A stretch of 64,000 nucleotides of DNA. Origin: Methylobacterium thuringiense (GTDB lineage: Bacteria; Pseudomonadota; Alphaproteobacteria; Rhizobiales; Beijerinckiaceae). A program made the position numbers and the translations under genes. The stretch covers positions 29,102 to 93,101 of the forward strand of contig NZ_BPRA01000025.1 in the NCBI RefSeq assembly GCF_022179645.1. The letters are read 5' to 3'. A model generated the notes under the pieces. It ran no database searches. It was not told where the DNA came from and was given only the letters and a program-made list of their open reading frames with translations. Position 1 is the first letter of the stretch. Every line of letters begins with the position of its first letter. This document shows, piece by piece, positions 27,645 through 36,655 of the stretch.

Positions 27645-28343
27645 TCACCACAGCGAAAACTCGACGCCGAAATCCGTCGTCTTGAGCGGCTGGCAGGGCT
27701 CAGGATCTGCATGACAATCGACCTGCGGCACGAGCGCCAGCCGGCCGTGTGCGGCCTCGTCGAAGCGCAGCTTCACGGCTGGGTCGTCGGCCTTTTCGTA
27801 GACGAGGCTCACCTCGAAGCGCACGAGATCGCTCTGCCGCCGGTCCACGTAGACGATGAGGTCCCGCGAGACCGCCTCGCCCGGCGCGAGATCGGACGGG
27901 CTGGAATCGTCGTCCGTCGCGCCGGCAAACAGCGTGCCCTGGCGCAGCAGCACCGTCCCCGGCTCGTCGAGCCTGTATCCGGTCGTGTCCGTGACCCGGT
28001 TGCCGCGGCCGGTGGTGCCGGCCGGCTTCGAATCCTCCCCGAACCGGGCACGCACGCCGATCACGTTGTAGGTGAGGCCGAGCACCCGTACCCCCGCCTG
28101 ACCGACGTTCTTGCGCATCACCGTCGAGCGGATGGCGACGTGATCGTCCCGTTCGCCCGCCATCACCAGGGTCGCCGTGACCGAGACGGCCGGCGGTTCG
28201 AGGCCCGGCTTGATCCGGGCCTCGTAGATGAAGGTGTAGACGCCCCAGGCGCCGGCCGCGATGATCGCGGCCGTCTGGACGAGGTTGTTCAGCCGTTCGG
28301 CGTCGAACCGACGGGCTTCTTTTGCGGGTTTTGAATCGGTCAT
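27645..28343 (-). CDS. Membrane-anchored protein of unknown function, last gene of MoxR cluster
   Basis: The product is 232 aa. A polar N terminus (MTDSKPAKEARRFDAERLNN) precedes a single transmembrane helix (residues ~22-42, VQTAAIIAAGAWGVYTFIYE), with the rest predicted outside the cytoplasm and beta-rich. Two cysteines near the C terminus (CHADPEPC) could form a disulfide. I recognise no family. It starts 24 bp after the stop of the VWA-like gene on the same strand, so it is probably the distal cistron of the MoxR-DUF58-BatA-VWA operon and may act with that complex; this is inference from position only. Confidence 0.7.
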   Translation of the reverse strand: MTDSKPAKEARRFDAERLNNLVQTAAIIAAGAWGVYTFIYEARIKPGLEPPAVSVTATLVMAGERDDHVAIRSTVMRKNVGQAGVRVLGLTYNVIGVRARFGEDSKPAGTTGRGNRVTDTTGYRLDEPGTVLLRQGTLFAGATDDDSSPSDLAPGEAVSRDLIVYVDRRQSDLVRFEVSLVYEKADDPAVKLRFDEAAHGRLALVPQVDCHADPEPCQPLKTTDFGVEFSLW

Positions 28344-28367
28344 GCTCTGTGGCGATCTGGCAGGGCG

Positions 28368-30452
28368 TCAAGCCGCCCGGCCACGCCGTCCCTCGACGAG
28401 CCACATCGCCAGCACCGCCAGGGCCAGCGCGGCGAGCGCCCACAACCCGAGCGCCAGCGGATAGACCTCGACCCCCAGAATATTGGCGCTGTCGCTCGGC
28501 CGGAAGCCGATCCAATCGGCGCCCCCTAAGCGGCCACCGCGTACGGCCTGGAGCCGCGGCACGGTGGTCGCGCCGTTGGCATCGGCGAGGCGGCGAATGG
28601 TGCCACCGCTGGATTCCGCCACGGCCTTCAGGCGCTCGGTGTCGCTGAAGACGTCGGCGAGTTCGCGCGGGTTGGCCGGGCCAACGCTGACGAAGGCCAC
28701 GAGATTGCCAGAGCGCAGCGTGTGCAGGCCGAGCTGCTCGGCCTCGAAGGCCGCGGTGAACAGGCCCGGCTCCGCTTGAGTCAGGTCGAGAGTGCGGGCG
28801 TTGCCGGTTGGGCCGGTGACGGTGACGGGTTCGGCCGTCTCCTTCATGGTCTGGCGCTCGACCCGGACCTCGCGGCCCCGGCCGGTGGTCTGGGCGCGCA
28901 GGGCCTCCTCCTCGAGGCCCGGCTCCTTCATCAGCCAGTGGGCGAGGCGGCGCAGCAGGTCGAGATAGGGGCCGCCCTGCTGGTAGCCGCGCGCCCAGAG
29001 CCAGGACTGGTCCGAGAGCATCAGGGCGACGCGGCCCTTCTCCTCCCGCGAGAGGTTCAGGAGCGGCAGGTTGCTCGCGCCGGACAGGATCGGCTGCACG
29101 CCGGGCCGGGACTGCGCGGAGACGATGCGCAGCCAGTCGCCCCAGGCCGGCGGCTTCGACTCGGAGCCCGGTAGCGCCCGCGTCACCGGATGGCGCGTGC
29201 CGACATCGGTGATCGCCGCCTTGAACGCCTGCTCGACCACCTTGCCGTTCGGCTCGCCCGGCAGCACCGAGGAGAGCCGCGTGCGGGCGAGGCTCATCGG
29301 CGAGGCGAATTCCGGCCCTGCCGCCACCAGCAGCGCACCGCCCTCGCGGACGTAGCGGACGATGTTGTCGAAATAGGCCGACGGCAGCACGCTCTGGTTG
29401 GCGTAGCGGTCGAAGATGATCAGGTCGAAGTCCTTGATCTTCTGAACGAACAGCTCGCGGGTCGGAAAGGCGATCAGCGAGAGTTCGGAGATCGGCGTGC
29501 CGTCCTGCTTCTCCGGCGGGCGCAGGATGGTGAAGTGCACGAGGTCAACGTTGGCGTCGGACTTCAGGAGGTTGCGCCAGGTGCGCTCCCCCTGGTGCGG
29601 CTCGCCGGAGACGAGCAGCACGCGCAGCTTTTCGCGGATGCCCTCGATGGGGAGGACGGCGCGGTTGTTGACCGTGGTCAGCTCGCCCGGCAGCGGCTCG
29701 ACCTCGATCTCGACGACGTTCGGGCCGCCATGCTCGATCTTGGTGGTGAGTGAGAACGGCTGGCCGGTGGGAAAGGTCTTGCGGCCGAGTTCCTCGCCGT
29801 CGCGGCGCACCGTGACGGTGGCGCTGCCGGTGCCGCCGCGCTCCTGCACCTCGGCGCGGATGGTCAGGTCCTTGCCGACGATGCCGAAGCGGGGGGCTTC
29901 CAGCATCTTGATCTGGCGGTCGCGCTCGTCGGGGTGGCCGGTGACCAGGACGTGCAGCGGCGCTTTGATGCCGAGCGCTTCGAGGGAGGCCGGGATGTCG
30001 TGTACGACGCCGTCGGTGAGCATGACGACGCCGGCCAGCCGCTCCGGCGGCACGTCGGCGAGCGACTGCGAGAGGGCGGTGAACAGCTTGGTGCCGTCGT
30101 CGCCGTCCTTGGCGTCCTGCACGTCGATGAAGCGTGGCTCGATGTTGGCGAGACCGCCGAAACGGCGCTCCAGCTCGGCCTTCACCTGATCGGTCATCTG
30201 CGGCCGGTCGCCGAGGGTCTGCGAGCCCGAGCGGTCGACGATGATCGCGGCCACGTCCTTCACCGGCTCGCGGTCTTCGCGGACGAGGGACGGGTTGGCG
30301 AGGGCGGCCAGTACCAGGGCGAGAGCCACGGCGCGCAGCAGCGCGGTCCGCCCGCGCGCGACGATGGCCAGCACGGCGAAGACCGCGACGACGATGCCGA
30401 ACCCGGCGAGCACCGGCCACGGGATCAGCGGCGTGAAGCTGAGGCTCAGCAT
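28368..30452 (-). CDS. Membrane VWA-like / glutamine-amidotransferase-like protein of MoxR cluster
   Basis: The product is 694 aa. Two N-terminal transmembrane helices (residues ~10-30 and 37-55) and one near the C terminus (LALGLWALAALALAVLAMWL) flank a large periplasmic portion. Residues ~65-190 resemble a von Willebrand A fold with a MIDAS-like DRSGS and VVMLTDGVVHD. Residues ~270-420 (LRVLLVSGEPHQGERTWRN, FDLIIFDRYANQ, YVREGGALLVAAGPE) form a class-I glutamine-amidotransferase-like domain. Such proteins accompany MoxR ATPases and are thought to scaffold envelope protein assembly. The gene is separated from the upstream cistron by 169 bp holding hairpin repeat C. Confidence 0.85.
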   Translation of the reverse strand: MLSLSFTPLIPWPVLAGFGIVVAVFAVLAIVARGRTALLRAVALALVLAALANPSLVREDREPVKDVAAIIVDRSGSQTLGDRPQMTDQVKAELERRFGGLANIEPRFIDVQDAKDGDDGTKLFTALSQSLADVPPERLAGVVMLTDGVVHDIPASLEALGIKAPLHVLVTGHPDERDRQIKMLEAPRFGIVGKDLTIRAEVQERGGTGSATVTVRRDGEELGRKTFPTGQPFSLTTKIEHGGPNVVEIEVEPLPGELTTVNNRAVLPIEGIREKLRVLLVSGEPHQGERTWRNLLKSDANVDLVHFTILRPPEKQDGTPISELSLIAFPTRELFVQKIKDFDLIIFDRYANQSVLPSAYFDNIVRYVREGGALLVAAGPEFASPMSLARTRLSSVLPGEPNGKVVEQAFKAAITDVGTRHPVTRALPGSESKPPAWGDWLRIVSAQSRPGVQPILSGASNLPLLNLSREEKGRVALMLSDQSWLWARGYQQGGPYLDLLRRLAHWLMKEPGLEEEALRAQTTGRGREVRVERQTMKETAEPVTVTGPTGNARTLDLTQAEPGLFTAAFEAEQLGLHTLRSGNLVAFVSVGPANPRELADVFSDTERLKAVAESSGGTIRRLADANGATTVPRLQAVRGGRLGGADWIGFRPSDSANILGVEVYPLALGLWALAALALAVLAMWLVEGRRGRAA

Positions 30453-30485
30453 GCGGCGGGGCCTTCAGTGGTGAACTGGCGTGTT

Positions 30486-30594
30486 CCCCTCCCCCTTGTG
30501 GGGAGGGGTAAGGGGTGGGGGTGGTGCCGCTTGGTGTTGCGAAGGCCGGTGGCACCACCCCCACCTCCAACTCCTCCCCACAAGGGGGAGGAGA
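30486..30594. repeat. ~110-bp hairpin repeat, copy C (inside MoxR cluster)
   Basis: Left arm CCCCTCCCCCTTGTGGGGAG, then GGGGTGGGGGTGGTGCC; right arm GGCACCACCCCCACCTCC, then CCCCACAAGGGGGAGGAG. It lies between two co-directional genes of one operon, so it would be transcribed and fold into a long stem in the message. Confidence 0.88.
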
Positions 30595-30621
30595 GCCCGT
30601 CGCGGCAGAGCATCAAAAAAC

Positions 30622-33471
30622 TCACTGGCCCAGCCGCTCCAGCAGCGCCGGCACGTGCACCTGATCGGCCTTGTAGTTGCCCGTCAGCGTGTAGATCACG
30701 ATGTTGACGCCGCCGCGAAACGCCATCTCGCGCTGGCGCTGGTCGCCGCCGGACATCGGGTAGAGGGGGGCGCCGTCCTTGCTGAAGGCCCAGGCCGCGG
30801 CGAGGTCGTTGCCGGTGATGATGATCGGCGTGACGCCATCGCCGGCGCGTGCCGGCCGGCGCTCGGCGCCGTCCGTCGGGGCCGGGGGCAGGGCTTCGAC
30901 CCAGGTCTGGCCGGTGGTGTAGCGGCCTGGGAAGGTGTCCACGAGGTAGAAGGCCTTCGTGAGCACGTGGTCGCTCGGGATCGGCTCCAACTCGGGCACT
31001 TCCAGCGTCGCCAGCATCTTTCGCAGGTACAGGCCCTCAGGGGTGGGCGGACCGCCGGGGCGGGCGACCTGGGCGTCGCGGGTGTCGAAGATCACAGTGC
31101 CGCCGTTGCGCATGAAGGCGTCGATCTTGCGGATGGCGGCCTCGCTCGGCTGCGGCCGGCCGGCGACGATCGGCCAGTAGATCAGCGGGTAGAAGGCCAG
31201 CTCGTCCTTGGCCGGATCGATCGCGGCCGGCTCGCCGGGCTCCAGCGCCGTGCGCGCGGCGAGCACCTGGGTCAGGCCCGACAGCCCGCTGCGGCTTGCC
31301 GTATCGACGGCTTCGTCGCCGGTCGTCACGTAGGCGAGGCGGGTGATGAGGGCGGATTCGGTGTTGCCGGCGCGGACGGACGGCCCGCCCTCTGCGCGGG
31401 CTGGACTGGCGCTCGGCGAGAGCGCGAAGAGGCCGACGGCAAAAAACGCGATCAGCGCCGGACGGCTGCGCAGGCGGCCGATGAGGCCGTTGCCGGATCC
31501 GCCACGGCCTCGTCCCAAAAATCCGCCGAGCCAGAGGCCGGCGAGGGTGTCGAGGATCAGGAGGGCCAGGGCGAGGCTGAACAGGACGGCGCGCAGGTCC
31601 AGCGTCTCGGCCCCGCCGAGGCCGCCGATGCGGGCGCCAGCGATGCCGGAGATGTCCAGCGGCTTCAGGCGGTCGTCGGCCTTGAGCGCGTTGACGCTGA
31701 TGCCGTCCTCGGCCGGCCCGTAGAAGCCGGGCGGGTGGTCGTGCGTGGCGCGGTCACCGTAATCGGCCGAGACGGCGGTGGCGGAGGCCGGCGGGCTGCC
31801 GAGCGCGCCGAAGCCGTCGAGGGTCAGACGCGGTGCGAGCACGGCCGCCTTGGCCTGGGAGCCGTCGCCGGTGGCCGGCTTCGCGCCCGAGCCGGCCATG
31901 CCGACGACCCGGCGCAGCATGTCGACGAAGAGCCCCGAGAGCGGCAGGTTCGACCAGGTCGTGTCGGCGGTGACGTGGAACAGCACCAAGAGCCCCTGTC
32001 CGCGCTTCTCGGCAGTGACGACGGGCGTGCCGTCCTGCAGAGAGGCCCAGGTCTTGGCCGGAAGATCGCCGTCGGGCTCGGCCAGGATCTGGCGGCGCAC
32101 GCCGATGTCGGCCGGCGGCTTGAGGCCGGCGAAGGGGCTCTCGGGCGGGAAGTCGGCCACCGTCTTCGGGTTGTCCCAGGAGAGGGTACCGCCGAGGTTG
32201 CGCCCGCCGCGGCGCAGCCGCACCGGCACCAGCGGGTCGTTGCCGGCAGCCAGCCGCGGGCCGGCGAAGCGCAGGAGCAGGCCGCCCTCGTCGACGAATT
32301 TCTCGACACGCCCGAGGGTCTTGTCGTCGAGCGCGCCGACATCGGCCAGCACCAGAACGGTGACCTGGTTGTCGAGCATCTGGCCGATCGCCTCGGCCGT
32401 ACCCTGGCCGCCTCGGGACTGCTGCACGTCGGCGAAGGGCGTAAGAGCGCGGGAGAGGTAGTAGGTCGGCGCGAGCAGCGGCTGCGCCTGATCGGCCGTG
32501 CCGCCAAAGACGAGGCCGACGCGGCGGCGCTTACCGCGCTCGTCCATCAGCACCACGGCGCCTGCCGAGCGCTCGCCGGCCACTTCGAGCCGGGCGATGG
32601 TGTTGCGGATCTCGACCGGCAGGTCGAAGCCGATCTCGGCCTCGGTGGCGGCCGGCTCGAAGGTGAACGGCATCTCGGCGAGCGGCAGGCCCTTCAGGTC
32701 GAGGGCGCGCACGACGCCGGCATCGCGGCCGTTCGGGGCGGCGCGCAAGACGTGTGCTTTGAGCTGGCCGCCGGCCTCGCCCCCGGCGAGCGCCAGGGCG
32801 GGGGGCTGTTCGGCCTTGAGCACGGTCAGCGCCGTACCGTGTTTCGTCATCAGCTCGGACAGCGACTTCGAAAAACCGGTGCCGGCATCCTCGATGCCGT
32901 CGCTGATCCAGACGATGGCGGCGTTCGGCGTCCTGTCGAGGAAGGTGGCGATCTGCGGGAGATGCGCGGCACGGTCGGTGAGGATCGGGCGCGGCTGCAC
33001 GGCGCGCAGGCGCTCCAGGGCGGCGGCGGGGGCCTTGGCCTCGAAGGCGGCCACCGGGTCGGCGGTCGGCAGCAGCGCTACGGGGCGGCCCTCGCGGGCG
33101 GCGCCCTCGATCTCGTCGGTCGCGGCGCGCAGCCGGTCGCGCCAGTCGTGCGCGGTACCGATGCCGTTATCCAGGAGCACCAGCAGCGGCGTGCGACCGG
33201 CGGCGGCGCCGATGCCGGCCGGGTTCCAGACCGGGCCGGACACAGCGAGGATCAGGCAGGCGGCGGCGAGGATGCGCAGCAGCAGCAGCCAGGGCGGCGT
33301 GCGGGCCGGCGTCTCGCGCTTCGGCATCAGGTCGGCGACGAGGGCGAGCGGCGGGAATTCGATGCGGCGCGCCCGCGGCGGCGTCACCCGCAGCAGGAAC
33401 CACAGGGCCGGCAGCGCGGCGAGGGCTGCCAGCGCGAGGGGGGCGGCGAAGGTGAGGGGGACTCCGAACAC
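30622..33471 (-). CDS. BatA-like N terminus / DUF4159 membrane protein
   Basis: The product is 949 aa. Residues 1-85 are the BatA N-terminal domain: two membrane helices around RVTPPRARRIEFPPLALVAD. A long periplasmic region of VWA-like and GATase-like folds follows (for example VTVLVLADVGALDDKTLGRV, then RLPNADEGGLLLRF-like sequence), another helix lies at about 655-675, and a DUF4159 domain ends the protein (SALITRLAYVTTGDEAVDTA; GGTVIFDTRDAQ). It starts with GTG at 33471, with GAGGAGA of the ribosome-binding site lying at the end of the DUF58 gene, so translation is coupled. The likely role is envelope-associated partner of the MoxR ATPase; the molecular function is unknown. Confidence 0.88.
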   Translation of the reverse strand: MFGVPLTFAAPLALAALAALPALWFLLRVTPPRARRIEFPPLALVADLMPKRETPARTPPWLLLLRILAAACLILAVSGPVWNPAGIGAAAGRTPLLVLLDNGIGTAHDWRDRLRAATDEIEGAAREGRPVALLPTADPVAAFEAKAPAAALERLRAVQPRPILTDRAAHLPQIATFLDRTPNAAIVWISDGIEDAGTGFSKSLSELMTKHGTALTVLKAEQPPALALAGGEAGGQLKAHVLRAAPNGRDAGVVRALDLKGLPLAEMPFTFEPAATEAEIGFDLPVEIRNTIARLEVAGERSAGAVVLMDERGKRRRVGLVFGGTADQAQPLLAPTYYLSRALTPFADVQQSRGGQGTAEAIGQMLDNQVTVLVLADVGALDDKTLGRVEKFVDEGGLLLRFAGPRLAAGNDPLVPVRLRRGGRNLGGTLSWDNPKTVADFPPESPFAGLKPPADIGVRRQILAEPDGDLPAKTWASLQDGTPVVTAEKRGQGLLVLFHVTADTTWSNLPLSGLFVDMLRRVVGMAGSGAKPATGDGSQAKAAVLAPRLTLDGFGALGSPPASATAVSADYGDRATHDHPPGFYGPAEDGISVNALKADDRLKPLDISGIAGARIGGLGGAETLDLRAVLFSLALALLILDTLAGLWLGGFLGRGRGGSGNGLIGRLRSRPALIAFFAVGLFALSPSASPARAEGGPSVRAGNTESALITRLAYVTTGDEAVDTASRSGLSGLTQVLAARTALEPGEPAAIDPAKDELAFYPLIYWPIVAGRPQPSEAAIRKIDAFMRNGGTVIFDTRDAQVARPGGPPTPEGLYLRKMLATLEVPELEPIPSDHVLTKAFYLVDTFPGRYTTGQTWVEALPPAPTDGAERRPARAGDGVTPIIITGNDLAAAWAFSKDGAPLYPMSGGDQRQREMAFRGGVNIVIYTLTGNYKADQVHVPALLERLGQ

Positions 33472-33481
33472 GTGTCTCTCC

Positions 33482-34396
33482 TCAGCCGCTTCCGCGCGCG
33501 GCGGCGACGAGCGTGAGCAAGCGGAGCGCCGCCTCGCTCGCCGGGCGATCGGTGCGGTGGATCGTCAGCGTCCAGCCCTGGGCACGGGCGATCTCGGAGA
33601 GGCCGTCGCGGTGCTGCGCGATCCGCGCGCGATAGGCCTCGCCCCAAGCGCCGGCATCGCCGATGTCGAGCGTTACCCCGCCCTCGGGCTCGTGCAGCAC
33701 GGTCTGGCCGGAGAAGGGGAAGGTCTCTTCGATCGGGTCGACGATGACGACGAGGTGGCCGTGCGTGCCGCGGGCCGAGATCGCTTGCACCGACTCGCGC
33801 ACCCGGTCGAGCGGAGTCAGGAAGTCGCTGACGAGAATGGTCTCGTCGAAGCGGCCGGGCGTAGATGTCGGAGGTAGATCCTGCGTCAGGCCGGGCGTGT
33901 CGTGCGCCAGCGTCTGCGCCATGCTCTCGACGATGCCGCGCGACGACACCGGACGGGTCAAGCCGAGCAGCCCGACGCGCTCGCCGCCTTCCACGAAGGT
34001 GTCGGCCAGCGCCAACCCGAGCACCAGCGCGCGCTCAACCTTCGGCGCCAGGGCGAGATCGGACGCAAAACCCATGGAAGCGGAGCGGTCGATCCAGAAC
34101 CAGATGGTGTGGGCGGCCTCCCACTCGCGCTCGCGGACGTAGAGCCGGTCGTCATGGGCCGAGCGGCGCCAGTCGATGCGCGCCGCCGCCTCGCCGCTCA
34201 CGAAAGGCCGGAACTGCCAGAAGGTCTCGCCCGGTCCCGCCCGACGTCGGCCGTGCAGGCCATGGGCCAACATGCTCGACACGCGCCGCGCCTCCAGGAT
34301 CAGCCGCGGCATCCGGCTCGCGAGCGAGAGCGCACTCTCGGTCTCGCCGCGGCCGGGCGCCCTTCGGTCGGCCGCGATGAGCCGGGTGGTGGCCAT
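33482..34396 (-). CDS. DUF58 protein (MoxR-associated, VWA-like)
   Basis: This 304-aa protein has the DUF58 motif RRAGPGETFWQFRPFVSGEA, then ARIDWRRSAHDDRLYVRERE, in which the family pattern G-x-F-x-x-R-x-Y/F-x-x-G-(D/E)-x-x-R-x-IDW is evident. A MIDAS-like DRSASM follows. DUF58 proteins are invariably linked to MoxR-type AAA+ ATPases and are thought to present metal-dependent substrates to them. It is the second gene of the cluster, beginning 5 bp after moxR stops and ending 10 bp before the BatA-like gene. Confidence 0.9.
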   Translation of the reverse strand: MATTRLIAADRRAPGRGETESALSLASRMPRLILEARRVSSMLAHGLHGRRRAGPGETFWQFRPFVSGEAAARIDWRRSAHDDRLYVREREWEAAHTIWFWIDRSASMGFASDLALAPKVERALVLGLALADTFVEGGERVGLLGLTRPVSSRGIVESMAQTLAHDTPGLTQDLPPTSTPGRFDETILVSDFLTPLDRVRESVQAISARGTHGHLVVIVDPIEETFPFSGQTVLHEPEGGVTLDIGDAGAWGEAYRARIAQHRDGLSEIARAQGWTLTIHRTDRPASEAALRLLTLVAAARGSG

Positions 34397-34401
34397 CGGT
34401 G

Positions 34402-35409
<1,008 letters not shown>

Positions 35410-35620
35410 CGAGGGGGATGCTCCGAATGAGGATGGACCGCGTCGTCGGTCAGCGTGGCCATGAACGCCAGAGTCTGCCGCCGAACACGGGGCGAACGCA
35501 AGCACCGCGGTTTTGCCCCCGCCGACGGACGCTATATGGGCGGAAACGGGCTTACGGCAGCATGACCGCGACATTACGCGGAAGCCGGCCCGACGTTTCG
35601 CCGCAAGGGAGCAGGACAGG

Positions 35621-36040
35621 ATGGCCGAGGAACGGAACGATACGGCGTTTCCGCAGGGCTGGACGCCTTTCGAGGATCCCGGGTTCATCGCGCTGACCGG
35701 CCCGGTCTACCACCGCGACGGTCGCAAGGCCTTCGCCTTCCAGGCCGAGCCGAAGCACGGCAACCTCGTCGGCATCGTGCATGGCGGCATGCTGGTGACC
35801 TTCGCCGACCGTGCGCTCAGCATCGTCGCCATGGAGGCCATGGACGGCGCCGGCTGCGTCACCATCGAGATGAACACCCAGTTCGTCGGCGCCGCCAAGA
35901 TCGGCGACGTGGTCGAGACGGTGCCGGAGGTCGTCCGGAAAACCTCCTCGCTGGTCTTCGTGCGCGCGATCCTGACCTGCGAGGGCCGGCCACTGGCGTC
36001 GATCTCCGGGATCTGGAAGGTGTTGAAGGAGCGATCCTGA
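35621..36040 (+). CDS. Hotdog-fold thioesterase (PaaI-like)
   Basis: This 139-aa acyl-CoA thioesterase has the motif KHGNLVGIVHGGMLVTFADR, the hotdog helix with the HGG active-site segment typical of the PaaI/YdiI group, followed by VTIEMNTQFVGAAKIGDVVE. It probably hydrolyses small or aromatic acyl-CoA thioesters. The ATG at 35621 has AGGGAGCAGG upstream at suitable spacing; the open frame extends further but non-homologously. It is divergent from moxR and 37 bp before a dimeric alpha/beta-barrel protein on the same strand. Confidence 0.88.
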   Translation: MAEERNDTAFPQGWTPFEDPGFIALTGPVYHRDGRKAFAFQAEPKHGNLVGIVHGGMLVTFADRALSIVAMEAMDGAGCVTIEMNTQFVGAAKIGDVVETVPEVVRKTSSLVFVRAILTCEGRPLASISGIWKVLKERS

Positions 36041-36077
36041 GATTTGCCGGGCCTCGAAGCGTGGCCATCGCGAGGGA

Positions 36078-36371
36078 ATGACCGTCTTGACGTTCGTCCT
36101 GATCATCCACGACGTCGCCGACTACGATGCCTGGAAAACAGTGTTCGACGAGGCGGCGGCGCTGCGCAGGGATGCCGGCGAAATCTCCTATCGCGTGCTC
36201 AGCGACGACACGGATCCGAACAGGGTGGTGCACTTCTCCCGGTGGCGGTCGCTGGCCGAAGCGCGGGCGTTCTTCTCGTTCGAACGACTGGTTGAAATCC
36301 GCGAGCGTGCCGGAGTCGCGTCGCCCGACTTTCTCTATCTCAACCAACGCGCGAGTGGCGTCCTGGGCTAG
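36078..36371 (+). CDS. Dimeric alpha/beta-barrel (ABM-like) small protein
   Basis: This 97-aa protein opens with TVLTFVLIIHDVADYDAWKT, then VFDEAAALRRDAG, and has WRSLAEARAFFSFERLVEIR. This order (beta strand, Asp-Tyr-x-x-Trp helix, strand, Phe-rich helix) is the ferredoxin-like fold of antibiotic-biosynthesis-monooxygenase and cyclase-like small proteins. No catalytic residue can be named, so it may be a binding protein or a small oxygenase. It follows the thioesterase gene by 37 bp and may be co-transcribed. The ribosome-binding purines GAGGGA touch the ATG and look suboptimal. Confidence 0.7.
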   Translation: MTVLTFVLIIHDVADYDAWKTVFDEAAALRRDAGEISYRVLSDDTDPNRVVHFSRWRSLAEARAFFSFERLVEIRERAGVASPDFLYLNQRASGVLG

Positions 36372-36655
36372 AGCCGTACCCGATCCGATTGCATCGGCTC
36401 TTCGCCTCTAAGCCTTTGTTTTCGAGAAGCTTTCTTGCGAAAAACCGGCATCCGCCCGGTTGGAAAGCGCACTCATTTCAGTCGTCGGTTGGCAGTGGAG
36501 CGCGCTGGGACGAGACGGGGTTAGGACCATCCCCAGGCACCAGTTTTCGAACGCCGCGGCGGCGTTTTCCGGCATTCCGACGACCCGGCAAGGTATAGAA
36601 ACATTGTTCGCGCCTAAGGAATCGTCACCGCGATTCAGATGTTCTTTAAGTTCCC
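36372..36655. other. Non-coding gap before the PAS-GGDEF-EAL gene
   Basis: No gene is seen. The first part holds an imperfect stem (GAGCCG...ATCGGCTC, 36372-36403) followed by a pyrimidine-rich stretch, a possible terminator for the small gene. Around 36418-36460 the sequence CGAAAAACCGG resembles the common alphaproteobacterial intergenic palindrome. The last ~60 bases are AT-richer (CTAAGGAATCGTCACC, TTCTTTAAG) and may hold the promoter of the signalling gene. Confidence 0.4.

Noticed and set aside
30481-33516. A 1011-codon open frame on the + strand across the DUF4159 gene
   Set aside because: It is antisense to a well-supported membrane protein gene; in GC-rich DNA with strong third-position G/C bias the complementary frame stays open. 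Its composition (Arg, Gly, Val, Glu rich, no domain) is that of a shadow.
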